A stretch of DNA of 64,000 bases, taken from Pusillibacter faecalis (lineage in GTDB: Bacteria > Bacillota > Clostridia > Oscillospirales > Oscillospiraceae). Numbering within the stretch: position 1 is the stretch's first letter; each line of letters begins with the position of its first letter. The translations under genes and the position numbers were made by a program. Below the pieces are notes generated by a model. The model had not been told where the DNA came from. It worked only from the letters and a program-made list of their open reading frames with translations, and did no database searches. Shown in pieces: positions 52,197-61,407 of this stretch. The stretch is from the NCBI RefSeq assembly GCF_018408705.1, contig NZ_AP023420.1, positions 434,001 to 498,000 on the forward strand, written 5' to 3'.

Positions 52197-53022
52197 AGGC
52201 GCACTCCTTTCCTCCCAGTACCTGGCTGTACCGGCGCATCACATCCGTCCGCTTCTCCACCAGCAGCTTGGTATAGGAATCGGTCGCGTGATGGAGAATA
52301 TGATGGAAATCCCCTTGATCCACCACAAGCCCCTGATTGAGGACTACGATCCGGTCTGCCACCCGGGAAATAGCGTTCAAGTCATGAGAGATAAAGACCA
52401 TTGCCGTCTGGTGTTCCTGCTTGATCCGCAGCAATTCGTCCAGAATCTCAAATTGAGTGATGGCGTCAATGGCTGTGGTGGGTTCGTCCGCGATCAGGAG
52501 GGACGGCTCCATAGCGGTTGCGATACCAATCATGATCCGTTGAAGCATTCCGCCGGAGAGCTGATGCGGGTACTTCTCCAACACCTCTTCCGGATTACGA
52601 ATCCGCATTTTCCCCAGCATCTCCAGAGATCGCTGGAGGATATCCTCCTTGCTCCAGTTATTGTGGGCCGCAAAGGTTTCGGCAATCTGGGCTCCGATCC
52701 GGTAGAGGGGGTCAAAACAGGTCATCGGGTTTTGGAGAATGATGCCTACCTGGCCGCCCCTCAGACGGCGCAGCTCTTCATCACTTTTCCCCAGCAGTTC
52801 TTCTCCCTGGAATTTGGCGCTTCCAAGCACGTGGAATCCATGATCCAAAAGGCCCATCGCCGCTTTCATAGACATGGATTTTCCACTTCCGGACTCCCCA
52901 AGGATTCCAAGACACTCTCCAGGATATACCGAGAAGGAAACTCCCTTCACCAACTCCACCCCCTGATGCCGACGTGCGCAGAGCAGGACATGGAGATCTT
53001 GTAATTCCAGAACCGGGGTCAT
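52189..53022 (-). CDS. Peptide/nickel-type ABC importer ATPase (first)
   Basis: 277 residues: Walker A GESGSGKSM (Met in place of the usual Thr/Ser-Thr end), Q-loop ILQNPMTCFDPLY, signature QLSGGMLQRIMIGIATA, Walker B LLIADEPTTAID. The NPMTCFDPL and SGGMLQR text is typical of NikD-type subunits. Overlaps permease upstream and the second ATPase downstream. Confidence 0.9.
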   Translation of the reverse strand: MTPVLELQDLHVLLCARRHQGVELVKGVSFSVYPGECLGILGESGSGKSMSMKAAMGLLDHGFHVLGSAKFQGEELLGKSDEELRRLRGGQVGIILQNPMTCFDPLYRIGAQIAETFAAHNNWSKEDILQRSLEMLGKMRIRNPEEVLEKYPHQLSGGMLQRIMIGIATAMEPSLLIADEPTTAIDAITQFEILDELLRIKQEHQTAMVFISHDLNAISRVADRIVVLNQGLVVDQGDFHHILHHATDSYTKLLVEKRTDVMRRYSQVLGGKECAYA

Positions 53023-53843
53023 TTCTCCACCTCCTTGGGGTCCAGCACGTCCCGCAGGGCGTCACCCATCAGATTAAAGCAGCACACCAGAACCACGATA
53101 GCAATACCAGGCGCGATCATCTGGGTGGGATTACTGGTGAGTACATCCTTCGCCTCGTTGAGCATGGCTCCCCATTCCGGGGTGGGGGCCTGCACGCCGA
53201 GTCCCAGGAAGGACAGGGTAGAGATATTGATAATGGCCCAGCCCACATCCAGAGAAGCCAGCACCGCAAGATCAGAGGTGATGGATGGCAAAAGGTGGCG
53301 GAACAGGATGAACCGCTCCGGCATCCCCACGCACCGGGAGAACTGGACAAAGTTCCGGTCCCGGTACTGCATAACGCCGGTTCGGATCATACGGGCATAC
53401 CAGGCCCATTTGATGAACACATTGGCAATGATGACATTTTGGACATTGATCCCCAGAAGGCCCACCACGGCGAACACCATGATCTGACTGGGGAAGGAGA
53501 GCATCACGTCCACCACCCGCATGATGATTTCTTCCACCACGCCCCGGAAGTAGCCGGCCATAACGCCCAGCAGCGCGCCCAGCGCGATGGTCCCCAGCAT
53601 GGTCAGAAGGGCAAGTCCCAGTGTTGGACGGATACCATAAATCAGGCGGGAGAGCACACACCGCCCCAGGTGATCAGTCCCCAGCGGATATTCCAGGCTG
53701 TACGGCGCGAATTTGTCGAGGATGTCCGTAACATAGGGATCGTGCGGCGCCAGGAGCGGGGCAAGAATGCCGATCAGCGCGATCAGGAGGACAAAAGCCA
53801 CCGTTACCACAGCGGCACGGTTGTGCAGAAAGCGTTTTCCCAT
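53019..53843 (-). CDS. Peptide/nickel-type ABC importer permease (NikC-like)
   Basis: 274 residues, six helices. N-terminal FLHNRAAVVTVAFVLLIALIGILAPLLAPHDPY, then LEYPLGTDHLGRCVLSRLIYGIR and the EAA-type loop RCVGMPERFILFRHLLPS. It overlaps the first ATPase gene by ATGA and follows the NikB-like gene by three bases. Confidence 0.9.
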   Translation of the reverse strand: MGKRFLHNRAAVVTVAFVLLIALIGILAPLLAPHDPYVTDILDKFAPYSLEYPLGTDHLGRCVLSRLIYGIRPTLGLALLTMLGTIALGALLGVMAGYFRGVVEEIIMRVVDVMLSFPSQIMVFAVVGLLGINVQNVIIANVFIKWAWYARMIRTGVMQYRDRNFVQFSRCVGMPERFILFRHLLPSITSDLAVLASLDVGWAIINISTLSFLGLGVQAPTPEWGAMLNEAKDVLTSNPTQMIAPGIAIVVLVCCFNLMGDALRDVLDPKEVEK

Positions 53844-53846
53844 AGC

Positions 53847-54785
53847 TCAGCTCTCCTTTCTCAGCCTGGGATCGGATACAGTCTGAAGGATGTCGAACAC
53901 TAGATTAAATACCACGAACAATACACCGATGAACAGCACATAAGTCTGGATGACCGGCAAATCACGATTAAAGATAGAACTGATGCACAGCGTTCCCAGC
54001 CCCGGCCAGGAAAACACGTTTTCCACCACGATGGTGCCGGCAATCATCTGAGGGATGCTCATGCCCATGGCGACAATGCAGGTGTGCATGGAATTTTTCA
54101 GGATATGCTTGACCAGGATAGACCGCTGAGGCAATCCCCGGACATTGGCATAGAGTACATAATCCTGCTTCATATTCTCCAGCATATTGTTGCGGATGAG
54201 CCGGATATAGGTAGAGATGTAGCTGAGCGCCACGGTAAAGGCGGGCAGTATCATATGTTGCCAAGTACCGTTTCCGTTGGTCGGTAGAAGCCCCATTTTG
54301 ACACTGATCCCCCACATCAGGAGTAACCCGACCCAATAGGCAGGCATGGCGGTGGAGATGAAGACCAAACCCCGCATAATCTTATCGAACCAGCCGTCCT
54401 TATACACAGCGCAGAGGAAGCCGATAGGGATGCTCAGCACCAGCACGATCACAAACGAGGCCGCCGCCAACTGCAGTGTGGCTGGCAGGCAGCGGGCCAG
54501 TTCTCCGGCTACTGTGCGGGCGGGATTGACATAACTGATACCGAAATCTCCCTGAAGACAGCCCAGGACCCAGTCAAAATACCGCACCAGAAACGGTTTG
54601 TTCAGGCCCAGCGCCTCCTCCATCTCCGCAATCGCCTCCTCTGTGATAATGGGCGTCTGCTGAATTCGGAGGACGACCTCCGCCGGATTTGAGGGGATCA
54701 TATTGATGAATACAAAACAGACAAAGGAAATCGCCAGCAGCAGGGGGATTGCCATCAGCAGCCGGCGGATCACATAGCGCTTCAT
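53847..54785 (-). CDS. Peptide/nickel-type ABC importer permease (NikB-like)
   Basis: 312 residues from the ATG behind AAAGGGG; an upstream extension lacks a ribosome site. N-terminal helix RRLLMAIPLLLAISFVCFVFINMIPSNPAEV is typical of DppB/NikB, as is YVLYANVRGLPQRSILVKHILKNS (coupling loop) and the GTIVVENVFSWPGLG segment. Lies 175 bases after the binding protein, with a hairpin in the gap. Confidence 0.9.
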   Translation of the reverse strand: MKRYVIRRLLMAIPLLLAISFVCFVFINMIPSNPAEVVLRIQQTPIITEEAIAEMEEALGLNKPFLVRYFDWVLGCLQGDFGISYVNPARTVAGELARCLPATLQLAAASFVIVLVLSIPIGFLCAVYKDGWFDKIMRGLVFISTAMPAYWVGLLLMWGISVKMGLLPTNGNGTWQHMILPAFTVALSYISTYIRLIRNNMLENMKQDYVLYANVRGLPQRSILVKHILKNSMHTCIVAMGMSIPQMIAGTIVVENVFSWPGLGTLCISSIFNRDLPVIQTYVLFIGVLFVVFNLVFDILQTVSDPRLRKES

Positions 54786-54920
54786 AGATGCCCCTTTCTT
54801 TTTTACATATTTGCAAAATTGTGATTTTCTTCTGTGGAAGCCTCGCAAACGTGTTTCTTGTGTGCTTCACGCCTGGGGAAAGCGTGAGCAAATCCCGCGA
54901 GCGAAAGCAATTCAGCATAA

Positions 54921-54944
54921 GGGCCGCTTCAAAAGAAGCGGCCC
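54921..54944 (-). terminator. Hairpin between binding protein and permease genes
   Basis: GGGCCGCTTC, TTTT loop, GAAGCGGCCC, then TTATGC on the minus strand. The weak T run suggests a partial terminator or mRNA 3' stabiliser that keeps the binding protein in excess over the membrane parts. Confidence 0.6.
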
Positions 54945-54959
54945 CGATGCCATCGACGA

Positions 54960-56573
54960 TTACTCGAAGTACATGCTTGCGAAATCCACATCATACTGGT
55001 CGGTGCCGAAGTGGACCCCCTTCAGTTCCGAGGTATAAAGGGCCTTGTTGGTTTCATAGGTCAAGGGGATGTAGACGGCGTCCTCATGGAGCCGGGTCAG
55101 AACAAAGTCATATAGTTCCTGACGCTCTGTCTCATCGGTGGAGGTGAGGATATCCGTGATGGCCTGATCGATCTCCGCCTTGTCCTCCAGTCCCTGCTGT
55201 GCAGCGTAGTCGCCATACACCGGGGCCCGCATAGCAGCCAGAGAGGACTGGGGATCATAAGGCATACCCCAGCAGATGTTGAACACCATATCGAAATTAC
55301 CGGCTTTCATGTTATCACGATAAGACTGTTCTTCCTCGCCGTGGATGTTCAGGGAGATGCCCAATTTCAGATACTCGCTCTGAAGATACTCGGAAATGGT
55401 CTTCTCAGTAACGCTGTCGCTGTTGTAGAGGAGGTCCAGTTCCAGTTTCTGTCCATTCTTGGCGCGGACCCCGTCGCTTCCCATAACCCAGCCGGCCTCG
55501 TCCAGAAGGCGGGCCGCCTCATCGGTGTCGTAAGCATAAGGCTCCAAATCCACGTCACAGTAGGGGACGGTTGGGGAATAAAGGGTATCCGCTGCCGGCT
55601 CCAGGCCGTAGAAAATGCCCTCGGAGATGGCCTGCCGGTTTGTGGCGTGCTGGAGCGCCTTTCGCACCGCCACGTCTCCCAAAATATCGTGGGTGGTGTT
55701 CAGCACAATATGCCGGGTGGAGGTGGGGTCAGACAGGCTTACGGTGAACCGGTCACTGTCCACATACTGGCTGATGGCATCAGCGTCCAGCATGTTCTTG
55801 CCGAAAATCAGGTCGATCTCCTCATTCTCCAGGGCCATAATGCGTGTCTGGTTGTCGGGGATGACCTTGACAGTGATCTTCTGAATTGCGGGCGCCTCAC
55901 CCCAATAATTCTCATTGCGCTCAAAAACAGCATACTCATCGGTAACAAAGTCTGTGAGCACATAAGGACCTGTCCCGATATAGCCGTTGACGCCGTTCAT
56001 CGTGCTGCCGTCGATCATGCAGTTAGGGGAAATCATTGCGAACGGGCGGATGCAAGCCAGCTCGGTGAGCATGGGGTAGTACGGCTCGCTCATCTCAATG
56101 ACAAAAGTATCGCTGTCCGGCGCCGAAACGCTCACCAGCAGGTTCATCATCTCCAGCCAGGTGTGCCGCTCCCGGTTTTCCAGAATCGCGTTGAAGTTGG
56201 CCAGAATGGCGTTGGCGTCGCAGGGTGTTCCGTCGGAGAAGGTTACGCCGTCCCGGATATTGAAGGTATAGATCCGGCCATCATCGCTGATGGTCCAGTC
56301 CTCTGCCAGACAACCCACATAACCATCTTCCGTATTGCTCACCAGTGTATCGTAAAGGATACTCTGGGCGTACATCTCACCGGCGTACAGGTGGGGGTTC
56401 AGGTCCCGGATATCCCGATAGTTGACAAATATCAGCTCGTCCCGCGTAGCGGTTTCACTCTCTGCGTCGGACGGGCTTCCGCTTGGATCTGCTTCGCCCC
56501 CTTGCCCGCAGCCGGCGAGCGCCGTCAGCAACAGAGCGCTGCTCAACAGCACAGAAAAAATTCTTCTTTTCAT
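54960..56573 (-). CDS. NikA-type substrate-binding lipoprotein
   Basis: 537 residues from the ATG behind GGAGGC. Lipoprotein signal with lipobox LAGC. The mature part follows E. coli NikA closely from memory: DLNPHLYAGEMYAQS, RHTWLEMMNLLVSV, RPFAMISPN, TMNGVNGYIGTGPYVL, NENYWGEAPAIQKITVKVIPDNQTR, CWGMPYDPQSSLAAMRAP. Arg and Trp residues that hold the nickel chelate in NikA are kept (RHTW, RPF, CWG-x-PYD). The metal-contacting His of E. coli NikA (in VPSHADF) is replaced by Tyr (APVYGDY). So the ligand is probably a metal chelate bound by its organic part; a non-metal ligand is possible. Confidence 0.88.
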   Translation of the reverse strand: MKRRIFSVLLSSALLLTALAGCGQGGEADPSGSPSDAESETATRDELIFVNYRDIRDLNPHLYAGEMYAQSILYDTLVSNTEDGYVGCLAEDWTISDDGRIYTFNIRDGVTFSDGTPCDANAILANFNAILENRERHTWLEMMNLLVSVSAPDSDTFVIEMSEPYYPMLTELACIRPFAMISPNCMIDGSTMNGVNGYIGTGPYVLTDFVTDEYAVFERNENYWGEAPAIQKITVKVIPDNQTRIMALENEEIDLIFGKNMLDADAISQYVDSDRFTVSLSDPTSTRHIVLNTTHDILGDVAVRKALQHATNRQAISEGIFYGLEPAADTLYSPTVPYCDVDLEPYAYDTDEAARLLDEAGWVMGSDGVRAKNGQKLELDLLYNSDSVTEKTISEYLQSEYLKLGISLNIHGEEEQSYRDNMKAGNFDMVFNICWGMPYDPQSSLAAMRAPVYGDYAAQQGLEDKAEIDQAITDILTSTDETERQELYDFVLTRLHEDAVYIPLTYETNKALYTSELKGVHFGTDQYDVDFASMYFE

Positions 56574-56596
56574 AAATGCCTCCAGTCTTAAATATT

Positions 56597-56688
56597 GTAG
56601 TCTTGTACTACGGTCTGTAATTTTACAGCAGTTAGTCAAGACTTACCAGAGGCCAGTTTTTCATGGAATTCCATAACTATTTGTTATG
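56597..56688 (-). promoter_or_regulatory. Nik-type operon promoter region with three inverted repeats
   Basis: Three dyads lie between the LysR and binding-protein genes: GTAGT-N5-ACTAC (56597-56611), CTGTAA-N2-TTACAG (56615-56628) and CATAAC-N5-GTTATG (56672-56688). The last has ATAAC-N5-GTTAT symmetry as in LysR sites. A TACAAT-like -10 lies near 56590 on the minus strand. Confidence 0.5.
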
Positions 56689-56691
56689 CCC

Positions 56692-57594
56692 TTACAGCAT
56701 TTCCCTGAACCGCTCTATCAGCCAGGAGGCCTGCGGCGAGAGCGGGCGCTCTGGGTCCAGCACATAGCCGATTTGGAGAAACGGCTCGCATCCGTTGATG
56801 GACAACGGTTTGATATCATATTGTTCATAGGGGCGGTGCATAAAATTCAGGCCTAGACTGCAAACATCCGTGTGGAGCAGAAAATTGATGATCGAGTGGT
56901 CACTGTCGCTGTATATCACGTGCTTCATAACGCTTTGGTCAATGACTCCCATGCTCACCGTTTCAAGATGATGTTCCATGGAAAAGAAATCCCGTACTCC
57001 CCGCATGAATTTCAGATTTGGCAGTTCTGAAAAGTCCACACTCTCCGCATGATACAGTGGGTGCTGAGGTCCTACATAGACGCAGATGCTCTTTTCACTC
57101 TGAGGAACAAATTCCAATTTCTTGTGGAAAAGAATGTGTTGGAATGTAGGAGTCTGCTTTTGCGCCACATATACGATCCCGACTTCGGAGATCCCCTGGT
57201 GGACATGGTTGGTGATCTCCTCCACGGTGCCCTCATGGTGCTCAATATGGATTCGAGGTCCCCAGGTTTTGTAGAAGTCTACCAACAGGCGTGACACCAT
57301 GTTGCTAGGATATGTGGACAGCCGCAGACCGTCCTGCTCATCCGGCACGGCTAAAGAGGAGATCGTAGCCGTTGCCCTCAGAATCAGCTTCGCATACTCC
57401 AGTACGGTCTTCCCATAAACCGTAGGCTGTACGCCCTTCCCGCTCCGGACCAGAAGGGGCCGTCCCAGTTCATGCTCCAATGTACGGATGGTTTTGCTGA
57501 CGTTTGGCTGCGTGGTATACATGCAAGCCGCAGCTTGTGAAATGCTTCCGCGTTCGCAGGCGGTCACAAAGCTCTCCAGTTGTTTCATTTCCAT
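56692..57594 (-). CDS. LysR-family regulator upstream of the Nik-type operon
   Basis: 300 residues; ATG at 57594 follows GGAGG (the ATG two codons later is an alternative). HTH: MKQLESFVTACERGSISQAAACMYTTQPNVSKTIRTLEHELGRPLLVRSGKGVQPTVYG, then the effector domain. It is co-directional with the importer operon and lies ~120 bases upstream of the binding-protein start, with palindromes in between. Likely its regulator. Confidence 0.9.
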   Translation of the reverse strand: MEMKQLESFVTACERGSISQAAACMYTTQPNVSKTIRTLEHELGRPLLVRSGKGVQPTVYGKTVLEYAKLILRATATISSLAVPDEQDGLRLSTYPSNMVSRLLVDFYKTWGPRIHIEHHEGTVEEITNHVHQGISEVGIVYVAQKQTPTFQHILFHKKLEFVPQSEKSICVYVGPQHPLYHAESVDFSELPNLKFMRGVRDFFSMEHHLETVSMGVIDQSVMKHVIYSDSDHSIINFLLHTDVCSLGLNFMHRPYEQYDIKPLSINGCEPFLQIGYVLDPERPLSPQASWLIERFREML

Positions 57595-57808
57595 TGCGCG
57601 TTCCTCCATGCCATCAGTTTGCGTATGCTAACCACAATATACTATATCAGGCGCTTACGGACAAGTAATATATTCTCATTCAGGATGATATAAACTTGAA
57701 AATAGCCGAAATATCAGGTACAGTTTATTTTGGTGAATTATAGGCTGGGTTCCTCCTGAATGGCTGATTGTCAATATGTCCAAGCAGCAGACCTGGCAGG
57801 TGGTAAGC

Positions 57809-57847
57809 GGCCAGAGGCCGCCGGCATCATGCCGGCGGCCTCTGGCC
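57809..57847. terminator. Very strong GC-rich hairpin between ABC operon and LysR
   Basis: GGCCAGAGGCCGCCGGC and its complement form a 17-bp perfect stem with loop ATCAT; TTTCT follows on the plus strand, no clear T run on the minus strand. Probably ends the minus-strand ABC operon or is an mRNA 3' stabiliser. Confidence 0.65.
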
Positions 57848-57884
57848 TTTCTGCAACCTTCCAGAACGACGCCTAAAAAACCGG

Positions 57885-59615
57885 TTATTCCAGCCGCCAG
57901 CCCTCGGCCTGCTCCCGGACCTGAACAAACCGGCGGTAGAGGCCGTCCTGAGCCATCAGCGCATCGTGAGTCCCCTGCTGAACGATCCGTCCCTGGTCCA
58001 CCACCACGATCTGATCCGCGTCCCGGACGGTGGAGAGCCGGTGGGCGATGGAAATGAGCGTTTTGCCCGCCGTCAGCTCCCGGATGGCGGCCAAAAGCAG
58101 ATGCTCGTTCTCCGGGTCCACACTGGAAGTCGCCTCATCCAGAATCACGATGGGGGCGTCCTTCAGAATGGCGCGGGCAATGGAGACCCGCTGCTTCTCG
58201 CCGCCGGAGAGGGTGGAGCCGCCCTCTCCCACCATCGTATGATAGCCGTCGGGCAGCGCCATGATGAAGTCGTGGCATTGGGCGCGCCTGGCCGCCTCCA
58301 CCACCTGCTCGTGAGTGGCGTTGGGATTGCCGAATTTGATGTTGTTCTCAATGGAGTCGTGGAAGAGATACACATTTTGGAAGACCATGGAGAGGTTTTT
58401 CAGCAGGCTGTCGGCGGTGCAGTCCTTCACATCCGTGCCGCCCACGCAGACACTTCCCTCCTGCACATCCCAAAAACGGGCGATCAGGCTGCATAAGGTG
58501 GTCTTTCCAGAGCCGGACGGTCCCACCACGGCGCAGGTAGTCCCCTGGGGGATTTTGAGAGAAACATGGTCGATGACCTTCCGGCCTCCTCCATAGGAGA
58601 AGGATACATCCTTCAGCTCGATGTCGAAGCGGCCGGGAGCGAGGGCCTTGTCCGTCCGGTCCAGGGAGGGGATGTTGGTCACCGCCTCCAGCCGGTCCAG
58701 CTCGGTGGCGATCTTCTTGTCCAGGAAGGAGCCGTCCCCCATGACCTCCATCTCGGAGTAGAGGATAAAGGACGCCACCAGGAACAAAAAGCAGTAGGTC
58801 AGGGAGATGGCCCCCTGCAGGTAGAGGAAGGTGGACAGGAACATGAGGGCGCAGCCGGTGAGCTTGAACACCAGAATATAGAGCCGCAGGGCGGGCAGGG
58901 CTGCCTTCTCCTGATCCAGCGCCGCCTTCTGCCGCCGGTGGAAGGACTGGTACACCGCGCCGTCCTGCCCCACCGTCTGGGAGAAGGAGCGCAGCACCGC
59001 GATGCCCCGGATGTACTCCAGCGACTGGGTGACCAGCTCCTCCTGCGCCTCCTGCACCTTTGGGGTGTGCTCCGCCGCGGCTTTCTGCACCATTCCCAGC
59101 ACATAGAGGCCCACCAGCAGGCCCGCCAGGGACAGCAGGGAGAACCAGGGGCTGAAAAACATCATCATTACAATGATGATGACCGACATGGACACGCCGC
59201 CGGTGATGTCCGTGATAAACAGCATGGAATACTGCTCCAGCTCCACCACCGTGGAGGTAAGGGTGGTCTGGATGGTGCCCAGGCGCTGGTCGGAGAAGTA
59301 ACCCATAGGGGCGCTTTTCATCTTCTCGCCGATAGCCAGCCGGTAGTCCCGGAAGATGTCGAAGCCCTTGGCGCTCATGGAGATGTCCTCCAGCCACTGG
59401 AACAGGAAGCGGCCGAACACGCTGGCGATCAGGATGCCGAGGCCCTGTCCGATCACCTCGGCGGTGAGGCTGTCCAGATGGGAGATCACCACATAGACCG
59501 CCATGAGCATCATGGCCATGGAAAAGGTTTTCAGGATGTTGCAGACAATGCCCGCATAGATGTATTTTTTCTGGTCTCCGGCAATATCCAGAATCCGTTT
59601 GATGGTATGGAACAT
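57885..59615 (-). CDS. ABC half-transporter (permease-ATPase), second of pair
   Basis: 576 residues. Membrane domain up to ~310, ATPase after ~335: Walker A GPSGSGKTT, signature LSGGEKQRVSIARAIL, Walker B IVILDEATSSVD. ATG follows AAAGGAGG; the upstream partner stop is directly before it. Similar layout to the pair at 44-48 kb, suggesting paralogous heterodimers. In related clusters such pairs stand beside MptD and ECF genes, as here. Confidence 0.9.
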   Translation of the reverse strand: MFHTIKRILDIAGDQKKYIYAGIVCNILKTFSMAMMLMAVYVVISHLDSLTAEVIGQGLGILIASVFGRFLFQWLEDISMSAKGFDIFRDYRLAIGEKMKSAPMGYFSDQRLGTIQTTLTSTVVELEQYSMLFITDITGGVSMSVIIIVMMMFFSPWFSLLSLAGLLVGLYVLGMVQKAAAEHTPKVQEAQEELVTQSLEYIRGIAVLRSFSQTVGQDGAVYQSFHRRQKAALDQEKAALPALRLYILVFKLTGCALMFLSTFLYLQGAISLTYCFLFLVASFILYSEMEVMGDGSFLDKKIATELDRLEAVTNIPSLDRTDKALAPGRFDIELKDVSFSYGGGRKVIDHVSLKIPQGTTCAVVGPSGSGKTTLCSLIARFWDVQEGSVCVGGTDVKDCTADSLLKNLSMVFQNVYLFHDSIENNIKFGNPNATHEQVVEAARRAQCHDFIMALPDGYHTMVGEGGSTLSGGEKQRVSIARAILKDAPIVILDEATSSVDPENEHLLLAAIRELTAGKTLISIAHRLSTVRDADQIVVVDQGRIVQQGTHDALMAQDGLYRRFVQVREQAEGWRLE

Positions 59616-61373
59616 TCAGTTGGCCTCCTTTCCGGCAAAAGCTGCCGTGCTTTGATACTGCTCCCACATGGTCCGGTACAGGGGGCAGGTGTTAAGCAGC
59701 TCCTCCTGCCGGCCGCAGGCGGCAAGCCGCCCCTGGTCGATCACCAGAATTTGATCCGCGTTCTGGATGGTGTTCAGCCGGTGGGCCACCACGATCAGGG
59801 TCTTGCCCCGCACCAGGCGGGAGATGGCCTGTTGGATCTGCGCCTCGCTCTCGGGGTCAGCGAAGGCGGTTGCCTCGTCCAGGATGATGACGGACGCCTT
59901 TTTGAGCATGGCCCGGGCGATGGTAATGCGCTGGCGCTCTCCGCCGGAGAGCCGGTCCCCGGCGTCTCCGGCCAGGGTATCGTACCCCTGCTCCAGATTC
60001 ATGATAAAGTCATGGCAGTTGGCGGCCCTGGCCGCAGCTTCCACCTCCGCGTCGGTGGCACTGGGATCACCCATGCGGATATTCTCCCGGATGGACCTGT
60101 CAAAGAGGAAGTTGTCCTGGGCCACATAGCTGATCTCCCCCATGAGCTGGTCAAAGGGAATATTTTGGATGTCCTGCCCGCCGAAGGAGACCGTCCCGCC
60201 TGTGGCGTCCCAGAAGCCGGCCATCAGCTTGGCAATGGTGGATTTTCCGGAGCCGGAGGGCCCCACAATGGCGGTGATCTGCCCGGTGCGGGCGGTAAAG
60301 TTCACATCGTGGAGGACCTCCTTCTTCCCATCATAGGAGAAGCACACCCGGTCAAAACGGAAGGAACGCTCTCCCAGCTTCACCGGCTTTTCAGGCCGGC
60401 GCTGCTCCGGCGTGGCGAGAAAGTCCTGAATGGGGTCCAGGTTGGGAGCCATGTAGGAAAGCTGCCCCAGGGCAAAGCCGAATTTGATGAGCCCGGCCAT
60501 AAAGCCGAAGGGGATGATGATGCAGGCCAGGAACAGGGGCAGCTCCAGCGTGCCCTGCATATAGAGCCACGCTCCCACGGGCAGCGTGCCCAGTAAAGTG
60601 GAGGGGAGCACCGCCTTGAAGCCCGCCATCCAGAACCAGCTCTGCCGCCACCAGGCCAGGGTGCTGTCGTGGAAAAAGTTTACCGACCGGGAGAACTCCC
60701 CGAAGCTCTTGCTCCCCTGCCCGAACGCCTTGATGACCTGGATGCCGCCCACATACTCCACCAGGGCGGCATTCATCTCGTTGCCCGAGCGCAGGTAGAC
60801 GGCCATCTTCTCCTTGTACCCCCGCATCATGCACACGGCGAACACCAGGCTCAGGGGGACGGTAATGAAGGCGGCCAGCCCCATCCGCCAGTCCAGAACG
60901 AACACCAGGATGATGCTGAAAACCGGCCCGGCCAGGTTGGAGGGCAGCTCCGGCACCATGTGGGCGATGATGTCCTCCAGCCGCCCCACATTGTCCACCA
61001 TCAAAGTCTTGAAGGTGCCGGAGGGGGTCTCCAGCATGACGCCCATGGGGACCTTCGCCATTTTATCCGCCAGAGCGCACCGGATGTTCTTCAGGATGGT
61101 GAAGGAAACTGTATGGCTGCGCATGGAGGACAGGCCGGTAAGCCACGCCCGCAGGCACATGCACACCGCCGCCGTCACCGCCATGACCGCCGCCCGTTCC
61201 ACCGTGGCAGTGCCCTCATACAGCTCCTTCGCCAGCAGGGTCACCACAAAATAGGGGGCCATGCCGAACATCTCTCCGATAAAGGCCAGGATCACCGAGC
61301 CAGTCATTTTTCCCCTGGCCTCTCCAGAGAAGGAAAAGAGGACTTTCAGGGGATTTTCCCGTTTTGTTTTCAT
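59616..61373 (-). CDS. ABC half-transporter (permease-ATPase), first of pair
   Basis: 585 residues from ATG 61373 behind AAAGGAAG; the frame continues upstream over the end of the MptD gene without a ribosome site. ATPase: Walker A GPSGSGKST, signature LSGGERQRITIARAML, Walker B VIILDEATAFAD. Heterodimer partner of the next gene. The DEATAFADPE text is frequent in YbtP/YbtQ- and IrtAB-like transporters. Confidence 0.9.
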   Translation of the reverse strand: MKTKRENPLKVLFSFSGEARGKMTGSVILAFIGEMFGMAPYFVVTLLAKELYEGTATVERAAVMAVTAAVCMCLRAWLTGLSSMRSHTVSFTILKNIRCALADKMAKVPMGVMLETPSGTFKTLMVDNVGRLEDIIAHMVPELPSNLAGPVFSIILVFVLDWRMGLAAFITVPLSLVFAVCMMRGYKEKMAVYLRSGNEMNAALVEYVGGIQVIKAFGQGSKSFGEFSRSVNFFHDSTLAWWRQSWFWMAGFKAVLPSTLLGTLPVGAWLYMQGTLELPLFLACIIIPFGFMAGLIKFGFALGQLSYMAPNLDPIQDFLATPEQRRPEKPVKLGERSFRFDRVCFSYDGKKEVLHDVNFTARTGQITAIVGPSGSGKSTIAKLMAGFWDATGGTVSFGGQDIQNIPFDQLMGEISYVAQDNFLFDRSIRENIRMGDPSATDAEVEAAARAANCHDFIMNLEQGYDTLAGDAGDRLSGGERQRITIARAMLKKASVIILDEATAFADPESEAQIQQAISRLVRGKTLIVVAHRLNTIQNADQILVIDQGRLAACGRQEELLNTCPLYRTMWEQYQSTAAFAGKEAN

Positions 61374-61407
61374 TCTGCACTTCCTTTCCGCCGTATTCCG
61401 ATACGGC

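Noticed and set aside
58566..60596. A 676-residue open frame on the plus strand
   Set aside because: It lies antisense to two ABC half-transporters with clear Walker motifs; the product is His/Gln/Gly-rich low-complexity text typical of antisense frames.
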